From: JBHHWH01 sp046756405 | GTDB lineage: Bacteria; Actinomycetota; Acidimicrobiia; Spongiisociales; ZC4RG35 | Length of the DNA: 25,218 bases | Reading direction: 5' to 3' | Assembly (NCBI GenBank): GCA_046756405.1 | Contig: JBHHWH010000030.1 | Coordinates: forward strand, 1-25,218 | Shown here: one piece after another, positions 8,989 to 17,894 of the stretch | Numbering within the stretch: position 1 is the stretch's first letter | Layout: the number at the start of each line of letters is the position of its first letter | Translations under genes and position numbers: made by a program | Notes under the pieces: generated by a model | Databases searched by the model: none | Seen by the model: only the letters and a program-made list of their open reading frames with translations | What the model was told of the DNA's origin: nothing

Positions 8989-10711
8989 TGATGGCGATCA
9001 CCTGACCGGCGGTGACCGTGTCTCCCGGCTCCATCCGCAGCTCGACGACCTCGCCGTCGTTGGGGGCGCCGACCTCGTTCTCCATCTTCATCGCCTCCAG
9101 GACACAGATCGGCTCTCCGGCCTTGACCGGCTCTCCGGCCTTGACGTGGACCTTGACGATCGTTCCCTGCATCGGGGCGGTGACCACCCCGTCGGAGGGC
9201 TTGGCACCGCCGGCGGTGGCCGGCTTGGGGCGGCGGCGGCTAACCTCTCCCGGGGCCCGGGTCGGTTCCGGCGCCCAGTAGGTGACGGTGAACCGGCGTC
9301 CCCCCACCTCCACGGTGAGATCCCGTTTCGCCAGCTCCTCGTCGGCGGGTACCACCGGCATCGGCTCGGGGCTGCCCTTCAAGGGGACGGTCTCCTCCAT
9401 CCAGCGGGTGTGATGGCGGGCTTCGATGAAGTCCTCGTGGTCCAACACTGCCAGGTGGGCGGGGATGGTGGTGGCCACTCCCTCTACCCGGAACTCCTGC
9501 AGGGCTCGCTTTCCCCGTTTGATCGCCGCTTCCCGGGTGGGGGCCCAGACCACCAGCTTGGCCATCAGGTTGTCGTAGTACTGGGAGATGGTGGTGCCCG
9601 GTCTCACCCAGGAGTCCACCCGCACCCCCGGCCCCGACGGCTCCGCCCACTCCACCACCCGGCCCGGCGAGGGGAGGAAGTTGTCGTAGGGGTCCTCGGC
9701 GTTGATGCGGAACTCGATGGCGTGACCCCGCGGCTCCACCGGATCCAGATCCGGTCGTTCCCCGTCGGCGATGCGGAGCTGCCACTCCACCAGGTCGAGG
9801 CCGGTGACCATCTCGGTGATCGTGTGCTCCACCTGGAGGCGGGTGTTCATCTCCAGGAAGTAGAAGTCGCCGTCGGGGTCGACTAGGAACTCCACGGTGC
9901 CGGCGTTGACGTAACCACAGGCTTTGGCCACCGCCAGGGCTGCCTTGCCCATGGCCCGGCGCTGCCTCGAGGTGAAGCCCGGGGAAGGGGTCTCCTCGAT
10001 GAGCTTCTGATGGCGGCGCTGCACCGAGCAGTCCCGCTCGCCCAGGAAGACACCGTGACCCTGGCCGTCCACCAGGATCTGGGCTTCGATATGTCGGGGC
10101 CGGTCGACGTATTTCTCGATGTAGACCTCCGGGTTGGCGAAGTAGGCGTCGGCCTCTCTCCTCGCCCCTTCGAAAGCTTCGGTGACCTCCGAAGCCTCCC
10201 AGGCCACCCGCAGCCCCTTCCCGCCACCACCATGGGCCGCCTTGATCGCTACCGGGAAGCCGATCTCCACCGCGATGGCCAGGGCGTCGTCGACACTGCT
10301 CACCGGATTGGTCACCCCGGGGACCACGGGAACACCTGCGGCTTCGGCATTCCTCCTCGAGGTGATCTTGTCGCCCATGGCAGCTATCGCCTCCGGCGGC
10401 GGGCCCACCCATATCAGCCCGGCGTCGATGACCGCCCCGGCGAAGGTGGGATTCTCGGAGAGGAACCCGTAACCGGGGTGGACGGCCTCGGCCCCCGCCT
10501 CGTGGGCGATCTGGAGGATGCGCTCCTGGTTGAGGTAGCTCTCCTGCGAGGGGGCCGCGCCCACGTTCCACGCCTCGTCGGCCATCTCCACATGCAGAGC
10601 GTCCCGGTCCAGTTCCGAGTAGAGGGCGATGGTGCGAATCCCCATCTCCCGGGCGGTGCGGATCACCCGGACGGCGATCTCGCCCCGGTTGGCGACCAGG
10701 AGCGACTTCAT
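8981..10711 (-). CDS. pccA: Acyl-CoA (propionyl-CoA) carboxylase alpha subunit: biotin carboxylase plus biotin carrier
   Basis: Carboxylates its own biotin with ATP and bicarbonate, then delivers it to the beta subunit. The 576 residues comprise the biotin carboxylase fold (ANRGEIAVR at the N-terminus, ATP-grasp glycine loop HGGGGKGLR, FLEMNTRLQVEHTITE), a linker, and a C-terminal biotinyl domain with EAMKMEN; Lys542 is the biotinylation site. ATG 10711 overlaps the beta stop by 4 bp (ATGA), so the two are translationally coupled. The length is near that of actinobacterial AccA-type subunits. The biotin ligase gene lies divergently upstream of the pair. The substrate cannot be read from this subunit; propionyl-CoA is inferred from the beta subunit and the mutase gene. 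Confidence 0.92.
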   Translation of the reverse strand: MKSLLVANRGEIAVRVIRTAREMGIRTIALYSELDRDALHVEMADEAWNVGAAPSQESYLNQERILQIAHEAGAEAVHPGYGFLSENPTFAGAVIDAGLIWVGPPPEAIAAMGDKITSRRNAEAAGVPVVPGVTNPVSSVDDALAIAVEIGFPVAIKAAHGGGGKGLRVAWEASEVTEAFEGARREADAYFANPEVYIEKYVDRPRHIEAQILVDGQGHGVFLGERDCSVQRRHQKLIEETPSPGFTSRQRRAMGKAALAVAKACGYVNAGTVEFLVDPDGDFYFLEMNTRLQVEHTITEMVTGLDLVEWQLRIADGERPDLDPVEPRGHAIEFRINAEDPYDNFLPSPGRVVEWAEPSGPGVRVDSWVRPGTTISQYYDNLMAKLVVWAPTREAAIKRGKRALQEFRVEGVATTIPAHLAVLDHEDFIEARHHTRWMEETVPLKGSPEPMPVVPADEELAKRDLTVEVGGRRFTVTYWAPEPTRAPGEVSRRRPKPATAGGAKPSDGVVTAPMQGTIVKVHVKAGEPVKAGEPICVLEAMKMENEVGAPNDGEVVELRMEPGDTVTAGQVIAIIR

Positions 10712-12258
10712 AGCGGTTCGTTACCGTGTTTCTTGGGGGGCAGGGTTTCCCGCTTGGTGCGCAGGACCTCCATGGCCCGGATCAGCTTCACCCGGGTCTG
10801 CTTGGGCTCGATGACCTCATCGACCAGGCCGAGTTCGGCAGCCACGTAGGGGTTGTTGAACTTGTCCTCGTAATCCCGGATCAGCTCCTGGCGCAGAGCC
10901 TCGGGATCCTCAGCAGCGGCCAGCTCCCGGCGGTGAATAATGTTCACCGCTCCCTGGGCTCCCATCACCGCGATCTCCGCCGACGGCCAGGCGAAGACCA
11001 GGTCGGCCCGCACCCCGCGGGCGTTCATGACCAGATAGGCGCCCCCGTAGGCCTTACGGGTGATCACCGACAGTCGAGGCACCGTCGCCTCGCAGTAGGC
11101 GTAGAGGAGCTTGGCGCCATGACGGATGATCCCCCCATGCTCCTGGTCCACTCCGGGGAGGAAACCGGGGACGTCGACGAAGGTGATCAGCGGAATGTTG
11201 AAGGCGTCGCAGAACCGGACGAAACGGGCCCCCTTCTCCGAGGCGGCGATGTCCAGGGTGCCGGCCAGGACCGACGGCTGGTTGGCGACCACACCTACGG
11301 TGTGGCCGTCGAGACGGGCGAAGCCGATCACGATGTTCTGTGCCCACGCCTCGTGGACCTCGAAGAACTCCCCGTCGTCGAAGACCCGTTCGATGACTTT
11401 CTTCATGTCGTAGGGCTGGTGGGGGGAGTCCGGGATGAGGTTGTCGAGGGCGTCCTCGACCCGGTCGGGGCTGTCCGTGGGGGCGTAGTAGGGGGGCACT
11501 TCCATGTTGTTGCGGGGCAGGAAGGACAGCAGATAACGGACCGCCTCCAGGGCGTCGGCACCGTTGGGGTAGACGAAGTGGGTCACCCCCGACTTGGAGG
11601 CGTGGGCGGTCGCACCTCCCAGCTCCTCCATGGTCACCTCCTCGCCGGTGACCGTCTTGATGACGTCGGGCCCGGTGATGAACATGTGGGAGGTCTGGTC
11701 CACCTGGAAGACGAAGTCGGTGAGGGCCGGGGAGTAGACCGCCCCGCCGGCGCAGGGGCCCATGATCACCGAGATCTGGGGTATCACCCCCGACGCTCGG
11801 ACGTTCCGTTCGAAGATCCTCCCGTATCCGTCGAGGGAGGCAACTCCCTCTTGGATGCGGGCTCCCCCGGAGTCTTTGAGGCCGACCACCGGAGTTCCGG
11901 TCTCGAGGGCCAGGTCGAGGATCTTGCAGATCTTGTCGGCCACCACCTTGCCCAGGCTTCCCCCGAAGACGGTGAAGTCCTCGGCGAAGACGAAGACCGG
12001 GCGGCCGTCGATGGTGCCATGGCCGGTTACCACCGCATCGCCCAGGGGCCGGTTCTTCTCGATGCCGAAGCCCTGGGCGTGGTGGCGGACGAACATGTCG
12101 ATCTCCTGGAAGGAGCCCTTGTCCAGGAGCGCCTCGAGCCGTTCCCGGGCAGTGAGCTTGCCCGATTCGTGTTGACGGGCGACGGCGCGCTCGGTCCCCG
12201 CGTGCAGTGCTTCTTCGCGCAGCGCCCTCAGTTTTTCGATCCGCGCCTCGGTGCCCAA
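10708..12258 (-). CDS. pccB: Acyl-CoA (propionyl-CoA) carboxylase beta subunit, carboxyltransferase
   Basis: Transfers the carboxyl group from carboxybiotin to acyl-CoA, most likely propionyl-CoA, giving methylmalonyl-CoA. The 516 residues have the duplicated crotonase fold: DSGGARIQEGV (129-139), MGPCAGGAVYSPALTDF (166-182), NQPSVLAG (326-333), VDVPGFLPG (361-369) and AWPSAEIAVMGAQGAVN (423-439). Asp419 falls in the region where Asp is associated with propionyl preference and Ile with acetyl preference (Asp422 in Streptomyces PccB, recalled, not aligned). The start is TTG 12258, with GGAGG ending 4 nt before it; no ATG or GTG start is near. It is first in the two-gene operon and divergent from birA, whose start is 44 nt away. 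The family call is secure and the substrate is probable. Confidence 0.92.
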   Translation of the reverse strand: MGTEARIEKLRALREEALHAGTERAVARQHESGKLTARERLEALLDKGSFQEIDMFVRHHAQGFGIEKNRPLGDAVVTGHGTIDGRPVFVFAEDFTVFGGSLGKVVADKICKILDLALETGTPVVGLKDSGGARIQEGVASLDGYGRIFERNVRASGVIPQISVIMGPCAGGAVYSPALTDFVFQVDQTSHMFITGPDVIKTVTGEEVTMEELGGATAHASKSGVTHFVYPNGADALEAVRYLLSFLPRNNMEVPPYYAPTDSPDRVEDALDNLIPDSPHQPYDMKKVIERVFDDGEFFEVHEAWAQNIVIGFARLDGHTVGVVANQPSVLAGTLDIAASEKGARFVRFCDAFNIPLITFVDVPGFLPGVDQEHGGIIRHGAKLLYAYCEATVPRLSVITRKAYGGAYLVMNARGVRADLVFAWPSAEIAVMGAQGAVNIIHRRELAAAEDPEALRQELIRDYEDKFNNPYVAAELGLVDEVIEPKQTRVKLIRAMEVLRTKRETLPPKKHGNEPL

Positions 12259-12301
12259 GGTTCCTCCGTATCCTCGACTGTCAGACTCGCCCGGAAACGA
12301 G

Positions 12302-12964
12302 ATGGCTACACCCTATTTGCAGTTGAGACTTGACAGTGTCCCCTCCACTCAGGATCGCGCCCTGGAGGAGCTCGAGGACGTCCCCGTGGTGGTGATCGCC
12401 GCCACCCAGGCCGCCGGCCGAGGAAGGGGAGGGGCCCGCTGGCTCAACGCCGACCGGGCCCTGGCGGTGTCGGTGGCCTTTCACCCCCACCCCGGTGACA
12501 CCCGACCCTTCTCCCTCATGGCCGGAGTGGCCGCCGCCCGGGCCCTAGAGGCGATCAGCCTGAAGTGGCCCAACGACCTGCTCAGAGGCGAGGCCAAGGT
12601 GGGAGGGATCCTCGTCGAGCTGCGGGACGGCGCCGCGGTGGCGGGGATGGGCCTCAACCTGTGGTGGGCCGATGCCCCGGCCGGCATGGTGGGGCTGTAC
12701 GACGAGGACCCCGGTCCGGACCGTCACGCCGAGCTGGGTGCCCTGTGGGCGGCCGAGCTGATGCACCTGATCGACGGCGAAGGATGGCCCATCGACGAAT
12801 ACCGCCGGCTGTGCACCACCCTGGGTCGGGAGATCACCTGGGAGCCCGAAGGGGCCGGAAAGGCGTTAGACGTCGCCGAGGACGGGGCTCTTCTGGTGGA
12901 AGTCGACGGCCAGGTTCGTCCCGTCTACTCCGGTGAGGTGAGCCACCTCAGGGCCGCCCCCTAG
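12302..12964 (+). CDS. birA: Biotin--[acetyl-CoA-carboxylase] ligase, monofunctional
   Basis: Makes biotinyl-AMP and attaches biotin to the carrier-domain lysine, here presumably Lys542 of the neighbouring carboxylase alpha subunit. ATG 12302 gives 220 residues; an upstream in-frame GTG (12251) would run into the beta gene and is unlikely. Motifs: STQDRA (15-20), the biotin-binding loop GRGRGGARW (39-47), KWPNDLL (88-94) with KVGGILVE (99-106), and a small C-terminal SH3-like domain ending in YSGEVSHLR. There is no N-terminal helix-turn-helix, so it is a group I ligase that cannot repress transcription as E. coli BirA does. Its stop overlaps the stop of the convergent hydrolase gene (shared CTAG, 12961-12964). 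Confidence 0.9.
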   Translation: MATPYLQLRLDSVPSTQDRALEELEDVPVVVIAATQAAGRGRGGARWLNADRALAVSVAFHPHPGDTRPFSLMAGVAAARALEAISLKWPNDLLRGEAKVGGILVELRDGAAVAGMGLNLWWADAPAGMVGLYDEDPGPDRHAELGALWAAELMHLIDGEGWPIDEYRRLCTTLGREITWEPEGAGKALDVAEDGALLVEVDGQVRPVYSGEVSHLRAAP

Positions 12965-13698
12965 CCCAAGTCCTCCACCTCGGGTTGGGGGAGGGTGGCC
13001 GAGAAGAAGGCGACGATGCGGGCGAAGGCGTCATCGGCGGCGCCTTCGTTGAAGTCGTCGGTGTCCACGTCCATGAAGGCGTGGGCGGCTTCCCCGTAGA
13101 GCAACCACTGGCCGTGGGTGTTGCGTCGCTGCGCCTCGTCCACCGTTGCCACGTCGATCAGAGGGTCGTTGGCACCGTAGAGGCCGAGGACTGGCACCGG
13201 CAGATGCTCCAGATAGTCGGCCACCTTGAACTCTCTCCCCTCATCTCCGGTGAGGGGTGTGTAGGCCACGGCCAGGGAGGCCACCCAGGGCTTGGTGGCC
13301 GCGGCGACGATCCCGTATCGCCCACCAACGTCGAGGCCGAGGATCCCCACCTTCTCCCCATGGTTCCAGTCCACGTCCTCGGAGATGACGAACTCGTGGA
13401 TCTCTTCGAGGGTGGTCAGGGCTTGTCGGTCGCTGGTGGCGGCGTAGCCGGCCAGGGGGTCGTCGTCGGGGGTGTAGAGGTCGACGGTCACGGTGGCGAA
13501 ACCCTGGCGGGCGAGGCGCCGGCACAGGTCTTTCTCGAAGCTGGTCAGCCCGTTCAGGTCGGGCACGACGACCACCACCGGGAACCTTCCCGCCTCGTCG
13601 GGACGGGCGATGTAACCGTCGCGGTGGGAGGCCCCGACCGGGATCGGCCAGGGCCCGTAGAGGACCGGATAGGTTCCTTCGTGGGCAAGCACAGACAA
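12961..13698 (-). CDS. Dienelactone hydrolase-like alpha/beta hydrolase with Asp at the nucleophile position
   Basis: A 245-residue single-domain alpha/beta hydrolase, probably cytosolic as no signal peptide is seen. It follows the dienelactone hydrolase layout: FPVVVVVPDLNGL for the oxyanion strand, FATVTVDLYTP, the nucleophile elbow GILGLDVGG (118-126), the acid GANDPL with Asp178, and the catalytic His in AAHAFMD (His206). Family members have G-x-C-x-G-G at the elbow; here the nucleophile position is Asp123. An Asp nucleophile is known in haloalkane dehalogenases and epoxide hydrolases but is not usual in this family. The TTG start at 13698 is chosen because GGAGGT (13706-13711) sits exactly 7 nt upstream. 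No partner gene suggests a substrate. Confidence 0.82.
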   Translation of the reverse strand: MSVLAHEGTYPVLYGPWPIPVGASHRDGYIARPDEAGRFPVVVVVPDLNGLTSFEKDLCRRLARQGFATVTVDLYTPDDDPLAGYAATSDRQALTTLEEIHEFVISEDVDWNHGEKVGILGLDVGGRYGIVAAATKPWVASLAVAYTPLTGDEGREFKVADYLEHLPVPVLGLYGANDPLIDVATVDEAQRRNTHGQWLLYGEAAHAFMDVDTDDFNEGAADDAFARIVAFFSATLPQPEVEDLG

Positions 13699-13705
13699 AG
13701 CTCAG

Positions 13706-13711
13706 ACCTCC
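13706..13711 (-). promoter_or_regulatory. Shine-Dalgarno deciding the TTG start of the hydrolase gene
   Basis: GGAGGT on the minus strand, with a 7-nt spacer to TTG 13698. The next candidate, GTG at 13692, would be 13 nt away, so TTG is the better start. Confidence 0.7.
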
Positions 13712-13803
13712 ACTGGCGACGGCGAGACAATAACCGGTCTCGGAGGTCACGCCGATCACGCTAGGCCGGGAACCGTCACTACCCTTCCCGCGTCTCATCT
13801 CCC

Positions 13804-15069
13804 ATGGCCAAGTCCGCCAAATCCTCCCGCAAGCGTTCCCGTGTGCCCCGGTGGCTGAAGATCACCGTCCTCGCCTCCCTGATCGTGGGCAACCTCGCTG
13901 TGCTCGCTGCCATCTGGGCGCTCCGCACCGGAGAGGACGCCCTGGCCACCGCCGACACCGACCCCGAAGTGGCGGCGGTGCTGGACATCGCAGCTGGGGA
14001 CTCGCTGACCTTCCTCATCGTCGGCTCCGACAGCCGGGAGGGCCTCGACGACCTGACCAACTTCGGTCGGGTGGGCGGAAGCCGGGGCGATGTGATCATG
14101 CTGGTACGCCTCGACAGCGGAGAGTCCAGGGCCCAGATCCTCAGCATTCCCCGCGACACCTGGGTGGCCATACCCGAATCGGGGGAGAACAAGATCAACG
14201 CCGCCTACGCCATCGGCGGATCGAGCCTCATGGTCCGCACCATCCAGGAGAACTTCAAAGTCGAGATCAACCACTACGTGGAGATCGACTTCGTGGGCTT
14301 CATCGCCCTTGTCGACCAGCTAGGAGGCGTCGAGATCGCCTTCCCCTACCCGGCCCGGGACCTCAAATCGGGCCTCGACGTCCCCGCCGGAGAGCTGGTC
14401 CTCGACGGCAAGACCGCCCTCGCCTACGCCCGATCCCGCACCTACGAGGAGCTGCGGGACGGCTCCTGGGTGAAGGTGGACGCCAACGACATCGGCCGCA
14501 CCAGGCGTCAGCAGGAGGTGATCCGGGCCATCCTCCGCCGTCTGAAACGTCCCTCCACCATCACCGAAGCCGGCGAGGTCGCCAACACCCTGGCCCAATA
14601 CGTAACCATCGACTCGGCTCTGGGCTCCACGTCGGTGGCTTCCCTGGTCTGGGATTTCAAGGGGATCCTCACCGGGGACGTCGAAGGCGCCACCCTGCCC
14701 ACGGCCACTCGGAGCATCAACGGGGCTTCGGTCCAGGTGCTCGCCCAGCCGGAGGCCACCACCATGCTGGCCAACTTCCGTGCCGGAGTCCCCATGGCCG
14801 AACAGCCCCTTCGAGTCGAGGTTCTCAACGGGAACGGGATCGGCGGTTCCGCCCAGAGGATGTCCCAGACCCTCACCTCCCTCGGCTTCCAGGTGGAGGG
14901 GATCGGAAACGCCTCCACCAAGGACTACGCGGTCACCACGGTGGTGGTTCCGCCGGGCAGCGACGCCGGGGAGCGGATCGTCGAGGCCCTCGGTTTCGGT
15001 GAAGTGGCCACCGGAACGGTCGATAACGGATACGACGCGGTCGTCATCGTCGGGGCGGATTCGCCCTAG
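13804..15069 (+). CDS. LCP (LytR-CpsA-Psr) family cell-wall glycopolymer ligase with LytR_C domain
   Basis: Type II membrane enzyme that transfers undecaprenyl-linked glycopolymers onto peptidoglycan or similar acceptors outside the cell. The 421 residues have a basic N-terminus, one TM (about 18-40) and an LCP domain. That domain shows LTFLIVGSDSR (68-78), SRGDVIMLVRLD with Arg94 and Asp96, SIPRDTWV with Arg117 and Asp118, YARSR (208-212), and DIGRTRRQQEV with Asp229, Arg232, Arg235 and Gln236. These are the charged residues that bind the polyprenyl pyrophosphate. A LytR_C domain follows at about 335-418 (RVEVLNGNGIGGSA). No Shine-Dalgarno is seen before the ATG; TACCCT at 13780-13785 could be a -10 giving a short leader. 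UDP-glucose dehydrogenase follows after 32 nt, which fits sugar supply and attachment for one envelope polymer. Confidence 0.9.
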   Translation: MAKSAKSSRKRSRVPRWLKITVLASLIVGNLAVLAAIWALRTGEDALATADTDPEVAAVLDIAAGDSLTFLIVGSDSREGLDDLTNFGRVGGSRGDVIMLVRLDSGESRAQILSIPRDTWVAIPESGENKINAAYAIGGSSLMVRTIQENFKVEINHYVEIDFVGFIALVDQLGGVEIAFPYPARDLKSGLDVPAGELVLDGKTALAYARSRTYEELRDGSWVKVDANDIGRTRRQQEVIRAILRRLKRPSTITEAGEVANTLAQYVTIDSALGSTSVASLVWDFKGILTGDVEGATLPTATRSINGASVQVLAQPEATTMLANFRAGVPMAEQPLRVEVLNGNGIGGSAQRMSQTLTSLGFQVEGIGNASTKDYAVTTVVVPPGSDAGERIVEALGFGEVATGTVDNGYDAVVIVGADSP

Positions 15070-15101
15070 GCGGCCGGCCGTCCGCATAGCATGAGGTGCC
15101 C

Positions 15102-16376
15102 ATGGACATAGCAATCATCGGAGCCGGCTACGTCGGTCTCGTCACCGGAGCCGGTCTCGCCAACCTGGGCCACCGGGTCCGCCTCGGTGAGGCCAACCCA
15201 GATCGGGTGGTGGTGCTGCAAAAGGGTGAGGTCCCCATCTACGAACAGGGCCTATCCGACCTCCTCGCCCGAGCCCGGGAACGGGATCTGATCAGCTTCC
15301 ACGACTCCAACGTCGAGGCGGCCCAGGGAGCCCAGTTCATCTTTCTGTGTCTCCCCACCCCCGAAGGTGACGACGGTCGTGCCGACCTCCGCTTCGTCCG
15401 CCAGGTGACCGACGAACTGGCCAACGAAGTGGACGATGAGGCCATCTTCGTTATCAAATCCACGGTTCCCCCGGGCACCGTCGCCGAGCTGCGTAAGCGC
15501 CTCGCCGACCTGGGCAGTCCCGCCCACATCGTCTCCCACCCCGAGTTCCTGCGCGAGGGCAAGGCAGTGGAGGACTTCATGGAGCCCGACCGGATCGTCA
15601 TCGGGGCCTACGACGAAGCCGACGCCGAAGCGGTCGCCTCCCTCTACCGAAGCCTCGACGCCCCGGTGGTCAAGACCGACCCCACCTCGGCGGAGATGAT
15701 CAAGTATGCCTCCAACGCCTACCTCGCCGCCCGGCTCACCTTCGTCAACGCCCTGGCCAACGTCTGCGAGGCGGTGGGCGCCGACATCCTCGACGTAGTG
15801 GAGGGGATGGGCTTCGACCACCGCATCGGATCTCACTTTCTCCAGCCCGGCCCCGGCTACGGCGGGTCCTGTTTCCCCAAGGACACCTCGGCGCTCATCG
15901 CGGTGGCCGAGGACGCCGGCTACGAGTTCCAGCTCCTCCGGGCGGTTATCGACGCCGACCATCAGCAGCGCCGCCGGGTCACCGAGAAGGTACGTCAGGC
16001 GGCAGGTGGGGGCCTACGGGGACGCCGTATCGGGATGTGGGGGGTGGCCTTCAAGGCGGGCACCGACGACGTCCGGGAGTCGCCGGCTCTGCGCATTGCC
16101 GCCCTCCTTCAGACCGAAGGCGCCGATGTTGTGGCCTACGACCCGGAGGCGAAGACATCCAGCGTCCCCATGGTCGCCGACCCGGTGGAGGCGGCCCGTG
16201 ACGCCGACGTGTTACTGGTCACCACCGAATGGCCCGAATTCCTCACCGTCGACATGGGCCGGGTGGCGGAGGCGATGAAGGGCCACCGAGTGGTGGACGC
16301 CCGCAACCTACTGGACCCGGCGACGGTGCGTGCCGTCGGCCTCGACTACTGGGGCTTGGGCCGACCCGGGGTTTAG
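15102..16376 (+). CDS. ugd: UDP-glucose 6-dehydrogenase
   Basis: Oxidises UDP-glucose to UDP-glucuronate with two NAD+, in the cytosol, supplying uronic acid for envelope polysaccharide. ATG 15102 follows GAGG (15093-15096) by 5 nt, giving 424 residues. Seen: the Rossmann motif IAIIGAGYVGLV (3-14), STVPPGT (120-126), HPEFLREG (146-153), Lys201 in EMIKYASNAYLA, the catalytic Cys257 in GGSCFPKD, and the C-terminal second fold with GVAFKAGTDDVRESPA. The length is normal for the bacterial UDP-glucose/GDP-mannose dehydrogenase family. GDP-mannose dehydrogenase is the alternative, but the sequence pattern fits UDP-glucose better. The 3' end faces the surface-protein gene on the other strand, with 9 bp between stops. 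Confidence 0.9.
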   Translation: MDIAIIGAGYVGLVTGAGLANLGHRVRLGEANPDRVVVLQKGEVPIYEQGLSDLLARARERDLISFHDSNVEAAQGAQFIFLCLPTPEGDDGRADLRFVRQVTDELANEVDDEAIFVIKSTVPPGTVAELRKRLADLGSPAHIVSHPEFLREGKAVEDFMEPDRIVIGAYDEADAEAVASLYRSLDAPVVKTDPTSAEMIKYASNAYLAARLTFVNALANVCEAVGADILDVVEGMGFDHRIGSHFLQPGPGYGGSCFPKDTSALIAVAEDAGYEFQLLRAVIDADHQQRRRVTEKVRQAAGGGLRGRRIGMWGVAFKAGTDDVRESPALRIAALLQTEGADVVAYDPEAKTSSVPMVADPVEAARDADVLLVTTEWPEFLTVDMGRVAEAMKGHRVVDARNLLDPATVRAVGLDYWGLGRPGV

Positions 16377-16385
16377 GTCCTCCCT

Positions 16386-17873
16386 TCAGTCTCCCTTCTC
16401 GTCCCGCCGTCGTTTTCTCGCCAGCACAACGGTCACGAGCAAGGCAAGGACAAGAATCGCTGCCCCGCCCCCTACGAGCGCCACCGCTCCTGTCCCTGCT
16501 GGCGCCTCGGCGGCCTCGGTGCCGGCAGGTGCCGGCGTCACGGCGGGCGTCGTAACGGTCGTAGGCTCCTCGTCTACGGTTGTGGTGTCGCTGGGGATGG
16601 AGAACGGATACTCGGAGGGAAACGGGGCGTCTTCCGGTGCAGGGAGGGTGGCAGCGATGGTCCAGAAGGCGAAACCTTCGTTGGGGAGAAAGTCAGCTAC
16701 ACCATCCCCGCTCGCTACCGCAATCCACCTGAAGGCATCAGGACTTCCAAGTTCTTCAAGGTCGATTTGAATGGAGACCTGTCCTCCCTGCACCCTCCAC
16801 TCGACCGACCCCAGGAGCCGCACCTGAGACGCACCCCCTTCTTCGTTGGCTGCGAACAGCGCTGCCGCCCACTCTCCCGGACTTAAGGGCGAATCGAATT
16901 CCACGAGAAAGATGTACTCGGCACCGATGCTCTCGATGGGGCTGCCCGTGGTGGGATCTCGGTCGATGTCCAGGAACCACTTATAGCTGAGTGCGCGATC
17001 GGGCAGCTCGGGGATGTCCCCGGCCACAGTGATGGTCGCGGTCACGAAATCAACTGGGGAGGCCTGGGCGACCAGACCCAGGCCCGCCGTCAGCAGCCCC
17101 GTACTCGATCCCTCAGAACCCACCGAAAGAGTGCCCGGAGTAAGAGTCATCTCGATTATTTCTATCGGTAATTCGTCCCCTTCCCCCTCGCCCGGACCCG
17201 GTGCCCTGTGCACCACCGTATCGCCAACCAGATCAGGCCACAGCCAGCCAGGATCCAAATTGAGGCAAGCCAACCAAGCCGCCAGCAGCGTCTCGGCGAA
17301 TTCTTCCTCCTCCGGCGAAGGTTCGGCGCCCGGAGCAGCCCAGGTCACGGTTCCGCTAACCCTCAAGGTGTTGGTCCGATTGACCCCATCTCCCCCTTCA
17401 CCCTCGATGGGAGTGGTCACAGGAGGCCCTTCTTCCGGAGGCTCTGGGTAGCTGACGGAGACAGGCCCGAAGGCGGCCCCAAACCTGCCACTCCCTCCAT
17501 AAGCACCTTCGGCGCGTCCGTCGAAGTAGCCGCCGAATGACCAGAAGTCTGTCTCCTCGTCGTCGTCGGTGTCTTCCTCACATACGTCGAGCCAATAACC
17601 TTCTGTCCGAGAGCCAAAGAGAATGGCCCGGCAGGTCAGGCTGGGACCTTCCTCGCGTTCAACCCTGTACTCGGCGGTTCCGGCGAAGGGTCCAAGTGTC
17701 GCTGTGAAACGGCTTAGAAGGCTCTGGCCTGACGCTTCACCTGGGCCGAAGACGGTGAGTAGGAGAGAGACGACTGTCGCTGCGATGAGACGATCGGAGC
17801 GGATGTGAGCCAGTCCTCTGCCGAGGCGCGCCGCTCCCCCGGTCCGGCGGATTGGTGCGATGGTCTTGGACAT
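16386..17873 (-). CDS. Unrecognised secreted protein with C-terminal membrane anchor
   Basis: I do not recognise this gene. From ATG 17873 it has 495 residues. A basic N-terminus and hydrophobic stretch at about 28-45, followed by EASGQS, look like a long signal peptide. An ectodomain follows, with acidic runs (CEEDTDDDEETD, 98-109; SPEEEEFAE, 186-194) and four cysteines in the mature part (81, 98, 203 and nearby). A beta-rich section at about 275-410 contains WFLDIDRDPTTGSP (299-312), a loop that could bind calcium. A Thr/Pro/Ala-rich stalk (about 425-460), a TM at about 463-485 and a cationic tail (RKRRRDEKGD) end it. It should be anchored with the ectodomain outside. A GTG at 17909 is also in frame but lies upstream of the likely -10. 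It may be related to sugar-polymer genes nearby, but nothing shows this. Confidence 0.7.
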   Translation of the reverse strand: MSKTIAPIRRTGGAARLGRGLAHIRSDRLIAATVVSLLLTVFGPGEASGQSLLSRFTATLGPFAGTAEYRVEREEGPSLTCRAILFGSRTEGYWLDVCEEDTDDDEETDFWSFGGYFDGRAEGAYGGSGRFGAAFGPVSVSYPEPPEEGPPVTTPIEGEGGDGVNRTNTLRVSGTVTWAAPGAEPSPEEEEFAETLLAAWLACLNLDPGWLWPDLVGDTVVHRAPGPGEGEGDELPIEIIEMTLTPGTLSVGSEGSSTGLLTAGLGLVAQASPVDFVTATITVAGDIPELPDRALSYKWFLDIDRDPTTGSPIESIGAEYIFLVEFDSPLSPGEWAAALFAANEEGGASQVRLLGSVEWRVQGGQVSIQIDLEELGSPDAFRWIAVASGDGVADFLPNEGFAFWTIAATLPAPEDAPFPSEYPFSIPSDTTTVDEEPTTVTTPAVTPAPAGTEAAEAPAGTGAVALVGGGAAILVLALLVTVVLARKRRRDEKGD

Positions 17874-17894
17874 CTGCGATCTCGTCTCAGGTGT

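Noticed and set aside
9110..9145. Exact 18-bp tandem repeat inside the carboxylase alpha gene, encoding VKAGEP twice
   Set aside because: The biotinyl domain family normally has V-x-x-G-x-x-V-x-x-G at this point, so the protein has normal length and the repeat is not an insertion.
10726..12333. 535-codon plus-strand open frame opposite the carboxylase beta gene
   Set aside because: Shadow frame rich in Gly, Asp and Val with no family resemblance; the minus-strand carboxyltransferase is unambiguous.
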